Part shown: piece after piece, positions 35,401 through 45,701 of the stretch
Position numbering within the stretch: the first letter of the stretch is position 1
Layout of the letters: each line of letters opens with the position of its first letter
Source: Rhyzopertha dominica
Lineage: Eukaryota; Arthropoda; Insecta; Coleoptera; Bostrichidae
Reading direction: 5' to 3'
Assembly: GCA_025024175.1 (NCBI GenBank)
Contig: QCXZ01000064.1
Span: 23,804,286-23,868,285, forward strand
DNA: 64,000 nucleotides
Translations under genes and position numbers: made by a program
The notes under the pieces: model-generated
The model's input: the letters and a program-made list of their open reading frames with translations, nothing else
What the model was told of the DNA's origin: nothing
Database searches by the model: none

Positions 35401-36634
35401 GACAAATGGAGTTCTGTATAGGTACTCAGGAGAAGAAGATGAAGAAGAGGCACAACTTGTCGTTCCTGCTCATGAAAGAGCCAGAATTTTATATGAATAT
35501 CACGATTCACCGACTGCAGCCCATTACGGAATCGAGAGAACGATCCAACGCATAGCAAAACGCTATTATTTTACAGGTATGAGACGTTACGTCAACGAAC
35601 ACATCAAGAATTGTTTAGAGTGCCAGAGATACAAAGCCACTAATCAAAAGCCTGCTGGACTTTTGCAGACTCCACCGTATGCACAGCGTTTTGAGATTTT
35701 GTCAGTAGATCTCTTTGGCCCTTTGCCCGAGTCTGATCAAGGATGTCGATGGATCTTAATTGTTGAAGACGCATCCACTAAGTGGGTAGAACTGTTTGCG
35801 TTGAAAACTGCTGGTGCAGAAGAGTGTGCACAAAAACTTATCGAAGAGGTGTTTCTACGTTTTGGAGTGCCAAGACGAATGACGAGCGATAACGGTGTCC
35901 AATTTATATCTTCTGTGATGCAGCAAGTTTGTCATGTATTAGGAGTTAAACAGTCCCTTACACCACTTTACCACCCAGAAGCAAACATGGTCGAGAGAAA
36001 GAATCGAGACTTAAAACCTCGTTTAGCCATGTTGGTTAAAGATAAACATACAACGTGGCCGGAGCACCTACCAACGATAAGATTTGCCATGAATACTGCC
36101 AAAAATGACAGTATTGGATATACCTCTGCATACCTCACTTTTTGCAGAAAACTACGAACGTTAGATGATGTTCAAAATGATTTGAAGCAAGTACTCGCTT
36201 CTGACAATTTTATACCTCAAATTACGCCATATTTGAGTCGAATGAGTTGCGTATGGCAAGAAGCTAGAGATACTAATGAAGCTAACAGAAATCGAATCCA
36301 GGAGTATGCCAATGCCAGTCTTCGTGCTGCTCCCGAATACAAGCTTAAAGATAAAGTCTTAGTAAAGCTGCATACCCAAAGTAATGCCATCAAACACACT
36401 ACTAACAAGTTTGACCCAAAACGAGACGGACCATATATCATTACTCGACGGGTATCGCCAGTTAGTTACGAGTTAAGCCATCCTGAAACTGGACAGCCTT
36501 TGGGAATATACCATGTTGGAGCCCTTCAACCTTTTAGAGGACATTCTGAAGCGGTACCTGAAGTTGGAATCAGAAGAAGAGGACGACCACCCAAAGAACA
36601 GAAGACTTCGTGCGTGGTCAATACTCGTGACTAG
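32417..36634 (+). CDS. Gag-Pol polyprotein of the Ty3/gypsy element (1405 aa)
   Basis: A single frame encodes gag, protease, reverse transcriptase, RNase H and integrase, the order of Ty3/gypsy. The first in-frame ATG is at 32417. Gag covers about residues 1-300 with two zinc-knuckle-like clusters (about 220-234 and 277-293). In the first, the leading Cys is Tyr; in the second, the usual His is Tyr. The protease site is DTA at 347-349 instead of the usual DTG or DSG. RT spans about 500-690, with YLDD at 670-673. RNase H spans about 815-935, with Asp 819 and Asp 885. Integrase has the HHCC finger (His 1029, His 1036, Cys 1066, Cys 1069) and a DD35E triad (Asp 1098, Asp 1158, Glu 1193). No frameshift separates gag and pol. 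Whether the odd ligands are family traits or damage cannot be decided here. Confidence 0.97.
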   Translation: MPVTLSDEQFQELLNKLSLSQAPAAPPVAYPIVKTGNLSKCASRFDGSQKSDVNAFIDAVEIFKDCSQVTDDNALRGLPMLLDGFAASWFQGVKSTLKTWDEAINLLRTTFGPIKPPHRVYRELFAEEQNASVKTDIFVCKCRTILAQLPTGTLSEEIQIDMVYRLLNPNIRKDVPRDKVKTFSDLLTQARRVEESFVAVDETRINSDNNERQSIRKPRYVFCKNVGHLKDQCRKLAFKKSVSVGDGKLQEATPSASKEIPKSTASPTQLPPATFSCYGCGTPGYLKTNCPKCKAVTLTNTLAFEFFSTDIATKAETAKLKKVSLSPRERPLLNIEILGFKGTGIVDTAAKQSIAGYTLYQLFKDTGQHLEPERITMKLADGNVKQQDVLLCKVDVIIQNRVIPTAFIVLPNAKTNSTLLGVDFIMDACINLNIPNGNWNFITDEHNRYPLSFEDISIKQDIEVSSFEDLRPEEGHALTPEQRHRLSALINKNQDVFRLEGEPTPYIEHRIDTGNHPPISVPPYRLSPARKEQLREELEKLLKENIIEEAESPWTFPVVLVPKKTGGIRLCIDYQKLNAITVKDSYPMPRLDDLLHAAKRSVFMTTIDLRSGYHQIQVNAADIDKTTFTTPFGTFHYLRMPFGLVNAPATFQRLMDYFRRGLKDILVLAYLDDLIIISQTFDEHMTDLQSVFDRLRQFKLRANREKCMFVRQEIRFLGHLLTQDGLAVDPEKTSAIAKLPVPRNLKEVQSFLQTCSWYRRFIKDFSEVARPLSQLTKKNATWQWGDEQQQAFKTLKSFLTTAPVLQQMDESKPFTVRTDASSYAIGGVLLQGEGPDEHPIEYASRLLTKSEQNYSITEREALAVIWSLEKFRGYVEGSQITISTDHQPFRWLLKLKSPTGRLARWALQLQSYDIKVEYIPGKQNVVADLLSHPPCEHDFTTQCEACEVVIDMPSRSAKEIRNEQLKDPELRKIMESFEDPVSDEFAQWTNRGYLMTNGVLYRYSGEEDEEEAQLVVPAHERARILYEYHDSPTAAHYGIERTIQRIAKRYYFTGMRRYVNEHIKNCLECQRYKATNQKPAGLLQTPPYAQRFEILSVDLFGPLPESDQGCRWILIVEDASTKWVELFALKTAGAEECAQKLIEEVFLRFGVPRRMTSDNGVQFISSVMQQVCHVLGVKQSLTPLYHPEANMVERKNRDLKPRLAMLVKDKHTTWPEHLPTIRFAMNTAKNDSIGYTSAYLTFCRKLRTLDDVQNDLKQVLASDNFIPQITPYLSRMSCVWQEARDTNEANRNRIQEYANASLRAAPEYKLKDKVLVKLHTQSNAIKHTTNKFDPKRDGPYIITRRVSPVSYELSHPETGQPLGIYHVGALQPFRGHSEAVPEVGIRRRGRPPKEQKTSCVVNTRD

Positions 36635-36644
36635 AACCGACCAC

Positions 36645-36655
36645 GAGGGGGAGAA
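36645..36655 (+). promoter_or_regulatory. Polypurine tract (plus-strand primer)
   Basis: GAGGGGGAGAA lies immediately before the 3' LTR, as expected for the plus-strand priming site. Confidence 0.85.
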
Positions 36656-36895
36656 TGTGACGATACTCTAACCAGATCCGCGCGGCGTACGGATCTAGTC
36701 GGTGTGCGACTGCGCGAGAAGAAAAAAGTCATAGTGGCCCGCGCGTTGAATAACGTTTAATGTCATTTTTGATCTTTTTGCATTTAGATCTTCTTAAGTG
36801 TTCAATGTTCATGTATAGTAGAAGGTTTTTTTTGTTTCCATTAAAATCGTTGTCAACTGACAGTGTTTGACATTCCGTGAAAACCCCCCGTTACA
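36656..36895 (+). repeat. 3' LTR (240 bp)
   Basis: It is identical to the 5' LTR except for G in place of T at 36825. It ends ACA at 36895 and is followed by the CTAT duplication. Confidence 0.97.
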
Positions 36896-36899
36896 CTAT

Positions 36900-38070
36900 G
36901 TATTTTTTAAATGAATGTCAATGACGAACATCTCGAAGGTTCGAGATACGCAAATGCCAGTCTCAGTCTTGAATTTCGAGACGATATCGAAATGAGAGAG
37001 AGATAAATTCTGGACATAGCGGCTACTTGCTATTTAGATTATTTAATATATTTAGTGTTTGCTGACGTAAGAGTAGCAGTAATAGTTAGTGCTGTGGCCA
37101 TGAACCTGCGACATTTACCACAACTTTAATGACTCCTTAACCCCAAATGCAGTAGTCATATATCAAATATTGATCGAATAATAATCGTATTTTACAGAAT
37201 TTTGTAATTGCTGCTTTTCAGCATTTCATTTGTACATAGTAGATTCATCAGAATTGCAATCCAATTATCAGCTTTAATATCGTCCAGTGAGCATGATGTT
37301 CAGCTGATTTCGCCCTGCATTGATTCAATATTCATATACGAATGAGGCTTCGTCAGAAGCCAGCAATCAGAACATCCGAGTGGCGTCAACTAAATAATTC
37401 ATCTCGCAGACGACAGAAACGCTGAAGAGGGTAATTCGTTGCAGGATTGGAGTAAATCATGCATTTGGGCTTGATTAGGGTACGGAATAGGAATCGACGT
37501 GCGCATATATTAATGAAGCGCGTCTTGTTCAGGTATGACAACCCTGCGTGCATATAATTTCGCTGCGGTAGGTGTGCGCTTATGATCAAGTAATATCGCC
37601 AAAAGACTTTGAAATTATTTGGTAAAGTCTCGGGACAACGATATGGTAGTTACTTGTTATATTTTTTTTCAATTTTTACATAGCTGTGCATTTTGTTATT
37701 TCTGTAACAATATTGAAATATCAACAGTAATATAAAGGAATAACAAAAATGAGCAGCTTAAATTATTATCTGAGAGGGGGTTGTAAGAAGTAAACGGGTG
37801 GTTGATTAATTTTCAGTCCCATCAACTCTATATATAATATGACCAACTCTTTTACAGTAAAGTATTTACATTAACCACATTTTGAACAAGAAGTAGTCAT
37901 GTGCATGTATTAATATGAAGTTTGAATCGTAGGTCGTTATCCTAAATTCCTATTGTCTATCTAACCAGCTCTTTATTTAGAGCTGTATTAGTTTATTAAA
38001 TATAGAGAGCAAAATAAACCACAAAGCTGGGTGTAGTTTTTTTAAGTTTGTTACTATAAATGAGATGACG
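36900..38070. other. Non-coding DNA
   Basis: No gene is seen. Positions about 37240-37590 are moderately GC-rich and could be conserved non-coding DNA. Confidence 0.35.
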
Positions 38071-38074
38071 ACTT

Positions 38075-38235
38075 TTCACATTTCAAGAAAGTAGAGGAAA
38101 ACATTAGTGGTCCTAGTACTGAACCCTACGGCACACGGTGAAACACATCCACCTGATCAGAAGGAGTGTTATTTGAGAACTGTTTGCGATATACTTGTAA
38201 GATAGCTCCTACGCATACCTACTCAATACGTTTGG
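38075..38235 (-). pseudogene. LINE reverse transcriptase fragment
   Basis: The minus strand reads SYLTSISQTVLK (about 38205-38170), then in another frame DVFHRVP, a stop, GSVLGPLMFSSTF (38146-38081). This is the GVPQGSVLGPLLF motif of Jockey-type LINE reverse transcriptases, with the Gln codon turned into a stop. Only this short part remains. Confidence 0.65.
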
Positions 38236-39290
38236 ATTAATATCCATAGGTAACTTTTATTATTTTTTTTGAAAAAAGTCGTATCACAGGTTTTTATGTA
38301 ATGCAGGCTTGTTTTGGGATAGTATGTATTGCAGATTTCGTCAACATGTTCGAAAATACAGCCAGTACTTCGTTAATAATTTGCGCTATAAAGAATTACA
38401 TTGTGGGAAGGCAGACGGCCATAGCCGAATTATGTTAGCCTTGTTTATTCACAACCAACAGGACGCGATTTAATGACAACCATCATTTTAATTTCTTATG
38501 AAATATCTGATGACTCCTAATTTATCATTATTTATTGGATTTTTATTATAAGCATGGTATAAAAGAACGTTTCTCATTTGTTAGAGTAATTACGTTGTAC
38601 TGAGTTTGAGCGGAGAACGAAGTCTGTAAAATTATATTTTACAGTATGCAAATTATATTTAGGAATTTCTATTTCCCTCAAGAAGGTTGAATAAATTTTG
38701 TTTCTTTATGCAATGTAGGCAATCGCAATTCTGTTAAATGTATACCCACAAAAGTGCAAGCTGGGCTTATATTTCAAGCTCTGGATTTATCTGAAGGCAA
38801 GATACCGTCAATGATGCCAGTAGAGCATACTATATTACCTTCCGTCGGATTTAAATTATGTCCAAGCTGCATGCTAGTTGTTTAATGTTAACTACTCAGT
38901 ATGCAGTATATGGGTAGGTAATTGCAGTTTCAATGCAATGGCATATCTTGGAGGATGTGCATTGTTACAGATAAGTCGGGGTGTTTAATGCAAAGGTCGG
39001 CTGCATTTACTATTTAAATTAGGATTATCTATTGCACCCATCGGATCATCGGCACGGCGGTTCTATATTTCGTGTTTGATACATAATTCGCTTGATTGAA
39101 ATGCAACTTAATGCGTTAGAAATCTGATATTATAATATACCATATGATGTAATTTGTATTTTATGATTGTAGATAAACATTGATCATTTGTTTCTTGTTA
39201 TGGTTTCGATATATCTAAAAGCACGAACCATCTTATATGAAACGATTAGACATTTAATTTATTTATAGTGTATGGTTTAAATACTTACTT
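38236..39290. other. Non-coding DNA
   Basis: Nothing recognised. About 38720-39070 is less AT-rich than its flanks and lacks an open frame. Confidence 0.35.
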
Positions 39291-40560
39291 CATTTCTTAC
39301 TTACAAGTGCGTTTTATCTTTTCATGACTATGTATAATACCTTCCATTCGATTCTTTCCTTTTCCATCTTTCTCTACATGTCTCTTTTTTGGTCTTCCTA
39401 CGTTATTTTTATTTTCACTACTGCTTCCTTTGTAATTCTATCTTTTTTTGTAGTTTTCTCTTTATTCCTTTAATTTATTCCCGTTCTAAACACATGATGT
39501 GATTCTTACAGTGTTACCTCTATTTGGTCTTTTTTTCTAGTATTCGTGTTAGTACTTTGTATGATATACTTGTTAGGGTTATACCCTACAACTTAAACAT
39601 TCTTTTCCATCTCCCTTTTTGTATATTTGCGTAACTATTTCTACCTTTAAAACTTCCAGTATCTTGTTTTTTTGCATAACATCATTTGAAGGTTCTGTAT
39701 ATTTTACAGTTATTTTTTATTGCCATTTTATTTTTATTTTACGTCATTATTTGTGTAATGTCTTCATTATTATTATCTCATAATTTCTTCTTCTTTTTCT
39801 TTATTATATTAATTTTCTTTAGTCAATTCTTCAAAGTACTGTTTCAGTCTGTTTAGTACGTCGTCTCTTTCTGTTAATACCTTTCCTTCTTTGTCGTTCA
39901 TATTTTCTAGTTTAGGTACTTTATTTTTCTGTGTTTGTTTATAATTACCACAAAATAATATGTGGTAATCTGTATAGCTCAGTCCCATATCCGCCAGATT
40001 GCTTAGGGCTATTTTTTACATCTTAATTATTTGTTTTACTGCAGTTTTTGCACTCTTATGCTCATTGTAGTCTTTCTCTTTCTTTTTGTGCGTAGATTTT
40101 TATATTTTTGTTGGTGTGTGTCTAACGACCACCACTTGCTTTTACTATTTGTCTGTTGCTCTAACATTCTCACGATTTAGTATTGGAATATTTTTTGTAT
40201 TATACACTTTTCATTTGCAGGTCTTGAATATTTCCTTAATTACTTTTTCGTTTTCTTGGGCATTTGTCTTTTATTATAGTATTAATCACAATCTATTTCA
40301 GCACTCTCTTTACTTTAGCATCTGTATTTCACCAGGTTTCCGTATTTTACCTTCCTGGAGTATCTTCCTCTTAGTATATTTATGAATGTCTTTATGTATT
40401 GTCTTTGTATTGGCTATTATTAAATCGTTTGCTGTACACAATCTAATCAATCTATTTCCGCTGTCATTTTTAGTTATTTCGCCATACCGTCCCGTGCATT
40501 TTTCAATAACGCTGAAATCTACAAAGTTGCAATATTAAATTCCTGACGTTTTCGCTGAAG
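39290..40560 (-). pseudogene. Decayed APE-type LINE (endonuclease end and start of RT)
   Basis: The plus strand is strongly pyrimidine-rich because the minus strand is a Lys/Glu-rich coding relic. In order on the minus strand come GRYGEITKNDSGNRLIRLC and ANDLIIANTKTIHKDIHKYT (about 40500-40375), the C-terminal part of an AP-like endonuclease. Next come KLENMNDKEGKVLTERDDVL and NRLKQYFEELTKEN (about 39920-39820), the linker before RT. Last comes GITLTSISYKVLTRILEK (about 39590-39530), the first RT motif of the type YRGISLLSVxYKILTRIL. Many stops and frameshifts are present and the RT core is missing. The motif style fits RTE- or Jockey-like insect LINEs. Confidence 0.75.
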
Positions 40561-41185
40561 GTGCCATTCAACAGTAAAAGCGCAATATTTCTAATACTAA
40601 TCTAACATAAATAATGTCTGATTGGCATAGGTAGGTTTTACATAATTTAACTCTGAATGTGAATGTAAGAATTTAGGATGGCAATGCAATCTGTCAGCAT
40701 TACACTGACATGATGACAAAGCCACCTAGCTGCCTTAACGGGTACTACTTCCTAAAGGAAGTGACCTGTAGCCTGACAAATTGGCATGCAACTGCATACT
40801 TCAATTTGACAGCAGGCCCCCACGGCACTTTTTGCTAACGGGCAAGAACCAACATACATTAAAATGCATGTCTATGCTGTGCTGTCTACACCTCAACCAA
40901 CTGCAGATAGTACTATTTCGCTGTAATGACAGTATAATTTAAATGAGTCATTTGTTCCAGTAGTGACCTATTCCGTTTCAATAATTATGATTATATAATA
41001 TCCTCAATAATATCTTTAAAACATGTATCATAGGTGTAAAATTTAAGACATAAACAACTCAAATACACTAGTATCCAAAATTATCACATATTAATGAAAT
41101 TGGCTTTATTTTTCTTTAGGGTGAAAGATATAACGAATAACGAGTTCTCCTTTTATCATTAAAGACGTTAGTCTCTTTGCAATGC
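40561..41185. other. Non-coding DNA
   Basis: No feature seen apart from AT-rich sequence and a less AT-rich patch at 40680-40900. Confidence 0.35.
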
Positions 41186-41190
41186 AGTAC

Positions 41191-41440
41191 CTATACGGTA
41201 ATAAATATTTTCCATTGAGAACATTTCATAACTTTACACATTTCACTGTTTCTTTTCAACAAGTGATTAGATTTATGTATTTGCATCTTGTTGCATCCTT
41301 CATATTTCCGGCGACTGTAAAATTTAAAGACTGGCCCAAAATGCAAGCCTTGGGGAACTCCCGCTAACACGTTAAAAGGAGTGGGCAGATAATATCCGCT
41401 GGGTATAACCATTTTAGATAATGTCCTAATATGTAATGCA
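41191..41440 (-). pseudogene. LINE reverse transcriptase fragment
   Basis: The 73-codon minus-strand frame contains PFNVLAGVPQGLHFGPVFKF, the conserved SGVPQGSHLGPLLF region of Jockey-type LINEs with substitutions (S to L, L to F). Neither the upstream palm nor the downstream catalytic box is found next to it. Confidence 0.6.
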
Positions 41441-41955
41441 TTTATTTGATGATACAGGTTGGTAGAAACATAGTCCGCATATTAAGTAGATATATATTTC
41501 TGTTTTATTAAATGACTGGATTCTGTGAATGACGTTTTAAAATTTGTATTTGGGTGAATTGCGGATTAAGTCCGTCTTTTATAGGACTTGAGTTATAAAA
41601 CTCAACGACGATTTCGTGAATTGTTCAGCATATGGATATGGATTAGTTAAACAACCAAAACATGAACTCATAAGTTACATTTATGTGGAGACGAACATCT
41701 TTTATGATATATTGCCATCGACTTGTTTTCGAGCGATCATGACCAATAAGCCCTTTCGTTATAAAAACGCATCATGTTTACGGAAATCTGTTACCCATAT
41801 TTCAACCACCCCTTTCGCGATTCTTCTCCAAATCTTATACCATTCCTCCACAATCCTCCCCAAACATCCACCATCGGAAACGCACAAAAGCTATCATTAC
41901 ATCTTAGGGGTGATTTATGCACCGCAGGACCGCCTGTATTATATTCCGAACATGA
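41441..41955. other. Mostly non-coding DNA with overlapping small frames
   Basis: Frames at 41616-41960 and 41774-41974 overlap on the plus strand and show no recognised domain. They lead into the exon-like patch described next. Confidence 0.3.
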
Positions 41956-41961
41956 TCTGAC

Positions 41962-42198
41962 TTGTGTTTGCTGAACCCCGGACTCCGGTGGCTCCGGTTG
42001 CAGCTCCGGGGGATCGCAAACAAATTCCCTTATCCTTCCTGCTTGGCGGATGCATTGTACGTGGTGTTTGTTGCCCTCATCTGGGCCACTGTTATTATTA
42101 TACTCGCTTTGTTACGTTTTGGTCGTTATCTGTATTTAATGCGGCCTGTTTTGTGTTTGTGTTTTAAGGCTCCGCAGAAAAGGGAAGGATTAGTTTGA
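41962..42198 (+). CDS. Doubtful exon-like open frame with one hydrophobic segment
   Basis: A GC-balanced patch in AT-rich surroundings is open in two plus-strand frames. The longer (41962-42198, 78 codons) contains a hydrophobic stretch, DALYVVFVALIWATVIIILA, followed by LLRFGRYLYLM and a basic tail (KAPQKREGLV), the pattern of a membrane segment with a cytoplasmic end. I do not recognise the protein. There is no clear splice acceptor or upstream exon, and the second frame (41964-42167) is just as open, so chance is a real possibility. Confidence 0.2.
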   Translation: MCLLNPGLRWLRLQLRGIANKFPYPSCLADALYVVFVALIWATVIIILALLRFGRYLYLMRPVLCLCFKAPQKREGLV

Positions 42199-42234
42199 TA
42201 TAAGAGGAAACTTGTAAGGCAGTTGAAGTNTTTG

Positions 42235-42480
42235 CATTGTGAATTAAAATAGAATGTAAATTTGTCAGGTGTTGGGTTAAGCATATATACATCGACCCTA
42301 TTTTAGGATAGGTTTATTGTAGAAGCTCATGAAAAAAACCAAATATGATATTGAGGATTTTTGAGAAAATAGTATCGCGTTCATAAATCCACCGCAAGAG
42401 GGCAAATCGATAGGCAAAGATAACAAAATTACAATATATTTAACGACTTTAATGGAAATTAGGGTTACAAATTGCTTGTA
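42235..42480 (-). repeat. Inverted member of a diverged repeat family
   Basis: Read on the minus strand, this segment aligns with 43575-43760: shared TTGCCTATCGATTTGCCCTC-like block, CTCTTGCGGTGGATTT and CTTAACCCAAC. Identity is moderate. It is one arm of a 1.1-kb spaced inverted repeat. Confidence 0.55.
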
Positions 42481-43540
42481 TAGTTTTACATAATTTTTGT
42501 ACAAGCTATTTTAATGTAGTTATTATTATTGGATCAGCGGCTTTTGATCAGCTTCAGCTTTTTCTGAAGGAAAATTTCAACTCAACTGACACGTATTTCG
42601 GAATTAATGCTTATTTTGTAGACTAGAAGGCATCATTTGAGATGTGTTACCCTTTGTTAATTTTATTTAAAAAATGTTAATGGGACGTTGTGGCGCTAAC
42701 AACTACATATAAAATGCATTAAATTATCAACCCATTTCAGTTTCAGCTTACAGCAAATAAAGATATTTACAGTTCGTCTATTTCGAAATGTAATGTATCA
42801 CTATTTAGATCTTCAGCAAATATAAAAGGCTCAATAATGCGACCTTCTAGGATGGCATACCAAACATTTGCACTTCACTTATTTTAGTTATCTATTTTTT
42901 GTGTCCAGTGCGAATTATTTTGAGACCAATAATGGGTGATATGGCTATGTTTGCTTCCGAAATTAGTAACAGTGGCTTCATGGGCTCATAAAACTTTAAA
43001 TATGAATGGTTGGTCCTATACACAATTCAGCAACCACTGCCGGTATTGTTTGTTTGATCAAGCTCCAGATTATATGCGCGGTATCTGTGTTCTTTTGGAA
43101 TATTTTGAAGAGGTGTCTTGATATCTTTATAATGCTTATGTGAGGGTCTGCTTTTATAGGGTGCATGACATTGTATTATATTCTTTCATTAGTCTGCGAG
43201 TTTTATAAGTAGAAGGAATACACCATACTTGGCCGATTTGATGTAAGCAATTGCTAATGGGAAGAGTTATGTTACGTGAATAGCATATTTTCTTGCGGCG
43301 ACTGACGCATTTTCAAAATATCGAAAATTCGTTTTCAGTATCTTAGTAGTCTCACTGTTAAAATCATTCTCGTATTTCCATTTACATAGCACCCACATAT
43401 AGAAAATCAAACATATTGAGTTTGACAAAACGATATTTTACTTTGTAAGCTTTCCACTAAAAGTGAAAAATGAAAGATGTTTGCATTACAGTTTCCCAGG
43501 TTTTATATAAAAAATAACCAATGATTCGGATAATACTGGG
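42481..43540. other. Non-coding DNA between repeat copies
   Basis: No feature is recognised. A 61-codon plus-strand frame at 42936-43121 shows no domain. Confidence 0.35.
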
Positions 43541-43544
43541 GAAT

Positions 43545-44520
43545 TGAGCTTAAATTTACCTTCACAACGGGCCAAAATTGCAATTTTGTAATTTTTGTCT
43601 ATCGGTTCGCTCTCTTGCGGTGGATTTGCGGAAACGAAAATATTTTCTTAAAACTCTTTAACATTACATTAATTATATATTCTTTCGCAAGTTTCTGCAT
43701 GATCTAATTCTAAACTACAGCTCATGATCACGCTTAACCCAACCCAGTATCTTGATAAGTATCAGTTTGTAGGTACAGCACTGCTTACATCGAATTACAA
43801 TTTTGTTTTAAGCATTAGTTTAAAAATCTGCATTGCAAAACATCGAATCTTTTTTAGTACAATGTTAAATATTTAGACAGAAATGAGTAATAAAATCGTA
43901 TACATGAGGTAATTAATTACTTGAAAATGTGCATGGCTAATATTAGGTAATTCCATTGTTCTAGAAATTTTAGGATTTGTTACGAGCTGGTCATATAAAT
44001 CGAATAACAGTTACATAATAAGCCTAAATTTACCTTCACGATGAGCTAAACTGCTATTTTGATATTTTTGCTTAAACTGAAAATATGTTAAACTGAAAAT
44101 ATTTTCTCACACCTCCTTAATATGGCATTAATTATATGTTTTTTGCTAGTTTCTATAAAGGATTAATTCTAAATTACAGACGATGTCCACGCTTAACATG
44201 CGCCGGTATATTGTTAAGTATCACTTTTCTACAACAAACATCTTTTTTTAATAGAAATTGTTTTATTTATTGCAGTTTAGTAATCTATATTTTATCTGAT
44301 TCTTTGATGCTATAGGAAATCCCACTGCATATATCGTATTACAGTTTTATTCTAAACATTACTTTAAAAATGTGAATTACAAATTATACAATTTTTTTTT
44401 ATTTCCATGTTGTATATTTAGACCAAAAATGAGCAATTAAAATGTATGCATAATATAATTCATTTTAATTATTAAATCAAATTGCCGCTTAATATCTATT
44501 CCATTGTTGTAGAAATTGAA
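43545..44520 (+). repeat. Diverged tandem duplication, unit about 474 bp
   Basis: Unit 1 starts near 43548 and unit 2 near 44022 with the shared phrase TAAATTTACCTTCAC (43551 and 44025, offset 474). Further matches occur in order: CATTAATTATAT, CACGCTTAAC, ATATTTAGAC, and TATTCCATTGTTSTAGAAAT-like sequence near the ends. The units are clearly related but old. A third copy lies inverted at 42235-42480. Confidence 0.7.
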
Positions 44521-45701
44521 AATGGTAAAACGTTCACATCAACAATTTTACCACGGCGTTTAGCCGATACAAGTTAGTGCTAATTTATCATATACAGGAT
44601 ACTCAGTAGTATGGAAACCATTTAATAAAAGAAAATTACTGGTGAGTTTTGAGCAGAAACGCTCGGATATTTTCAGTTAACTTACACATTGAATTTATTG
44701 TTCTTGAGATATAAAATCATCGATATTGTTTTTCTTAATGGCAATCCAATTTTCTTTAGCAGAACTCGATAGATCTCACTTTTCTGAATACGATGATACC
44801 TCATAAATGAGGTCGCTACGTATCATTCAGAAGATATGATATGATAATCATCATTGCATGACATTAAAATATTACGGTTTGAAATTTGTAATTCGTGTTA
44901 TTCCTTTTTTTGTACCAGGAGAGCCACAGAGCATTCTATCTTTAGCGTCTCCTTGATGATTCCTTTTTGTCATAACTTAAATATATACAATTTATTTAGG
45001 TAAGTATAGGTTCTTCACATATCAATCTTTTATCCACTCAGATAACCCAGGAAGTCATTTTCGCCAATACGGGTTCTTAGCGCACGGATAATTTTTGTCT
45101 ATGTCATGCCTCAAACTTATATCATCATAGGTAAATGAACCACAGTACCAAAGGAGGCCAAAATGAATGCCTTACACCAATGAACACCAAACTAGTTCTT
45201 TTCGTCATAAAAAACGCATTGATTCGGCATGTTCGCTCGTAAAGTGCATCTCTACGTATTTTTCTCCAGCTGGGATTCGATCCAATATATCGTCGTTTCG
45301 GTCGAGCAAGCCTTTCGAATCAGTTCATTTGTGGTGCAAATGACCGTCATTAGCACCGGCTGATAACATACCCGATCGAGCTCAATCGGCCTGGATGAAT
45401 TGTCAGCACTTATGCGCATCGCCCGGACCCATCCTTTACATATAAATCAGTGGCGGAACCTAAAAATTTCACCCCGGGTCTTTTAACCTGCACCGACATC
45501 AGTTTAAACTTAGATATGAACAAGAGCAATAAATGGATTTTTTTGTATTTGCAGAGTTAACTACTAATATTTTCTTACCTTCATATAGCACAGATCATTT
45601 TTACATCATTCATTACTGTAAATGAAGTGCCACATTTATATAGAATAAAAACGAGGTACATATTGACAGTATCTACTGCTCCCAACAGCTAAAAAATATT
45701 T
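44521..45701. other. Non-coding DNA
   Basis: No element is identified. Positions about 45120-45440 are GC-richer and could be conserved non-coding DNA. CAGTGGCGGAAC at 45450 looks like a transposon end but has no convincing partner. Confidence 0.35.

Larger units (their letters stand above)
31774..36899 (+). mobile_element. Complete Ty3/gypsy LTR retrotransposon with 4-bp target duplication
   Basis: The element is 31778-36895 (5118 bp), flanked by CTAT at 31774-31777 and 36896-36899. It has 240-bp LTRs, a primer-binding site one base inside the left LTR, a single Gag-Pol frame and a purine tract abutting the right LTR. The LTRs differ at one base only (T at 31947, G at 36825), so the insertion is recent. 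There is no third, envelope-like frame after pol; only 21 bases separate the stop from the right LTR. The reading frame is unbroken throughout, unlike every other coding relic in the window. Confidence 0.97.

Noticed and set aside
39300..40560. Long pyrimidine-rich tract with several plus-strand frames, for example 40086-40385
   Set aside because: The plus-strand frames are shadows; the minus strand carries readable LINE motifs that explain the base bias.
45270..45295. GGGATTCGATCC as a tRNA B box
   Set aside because: No acceptor stem, anticodon arm or A box fits around it.
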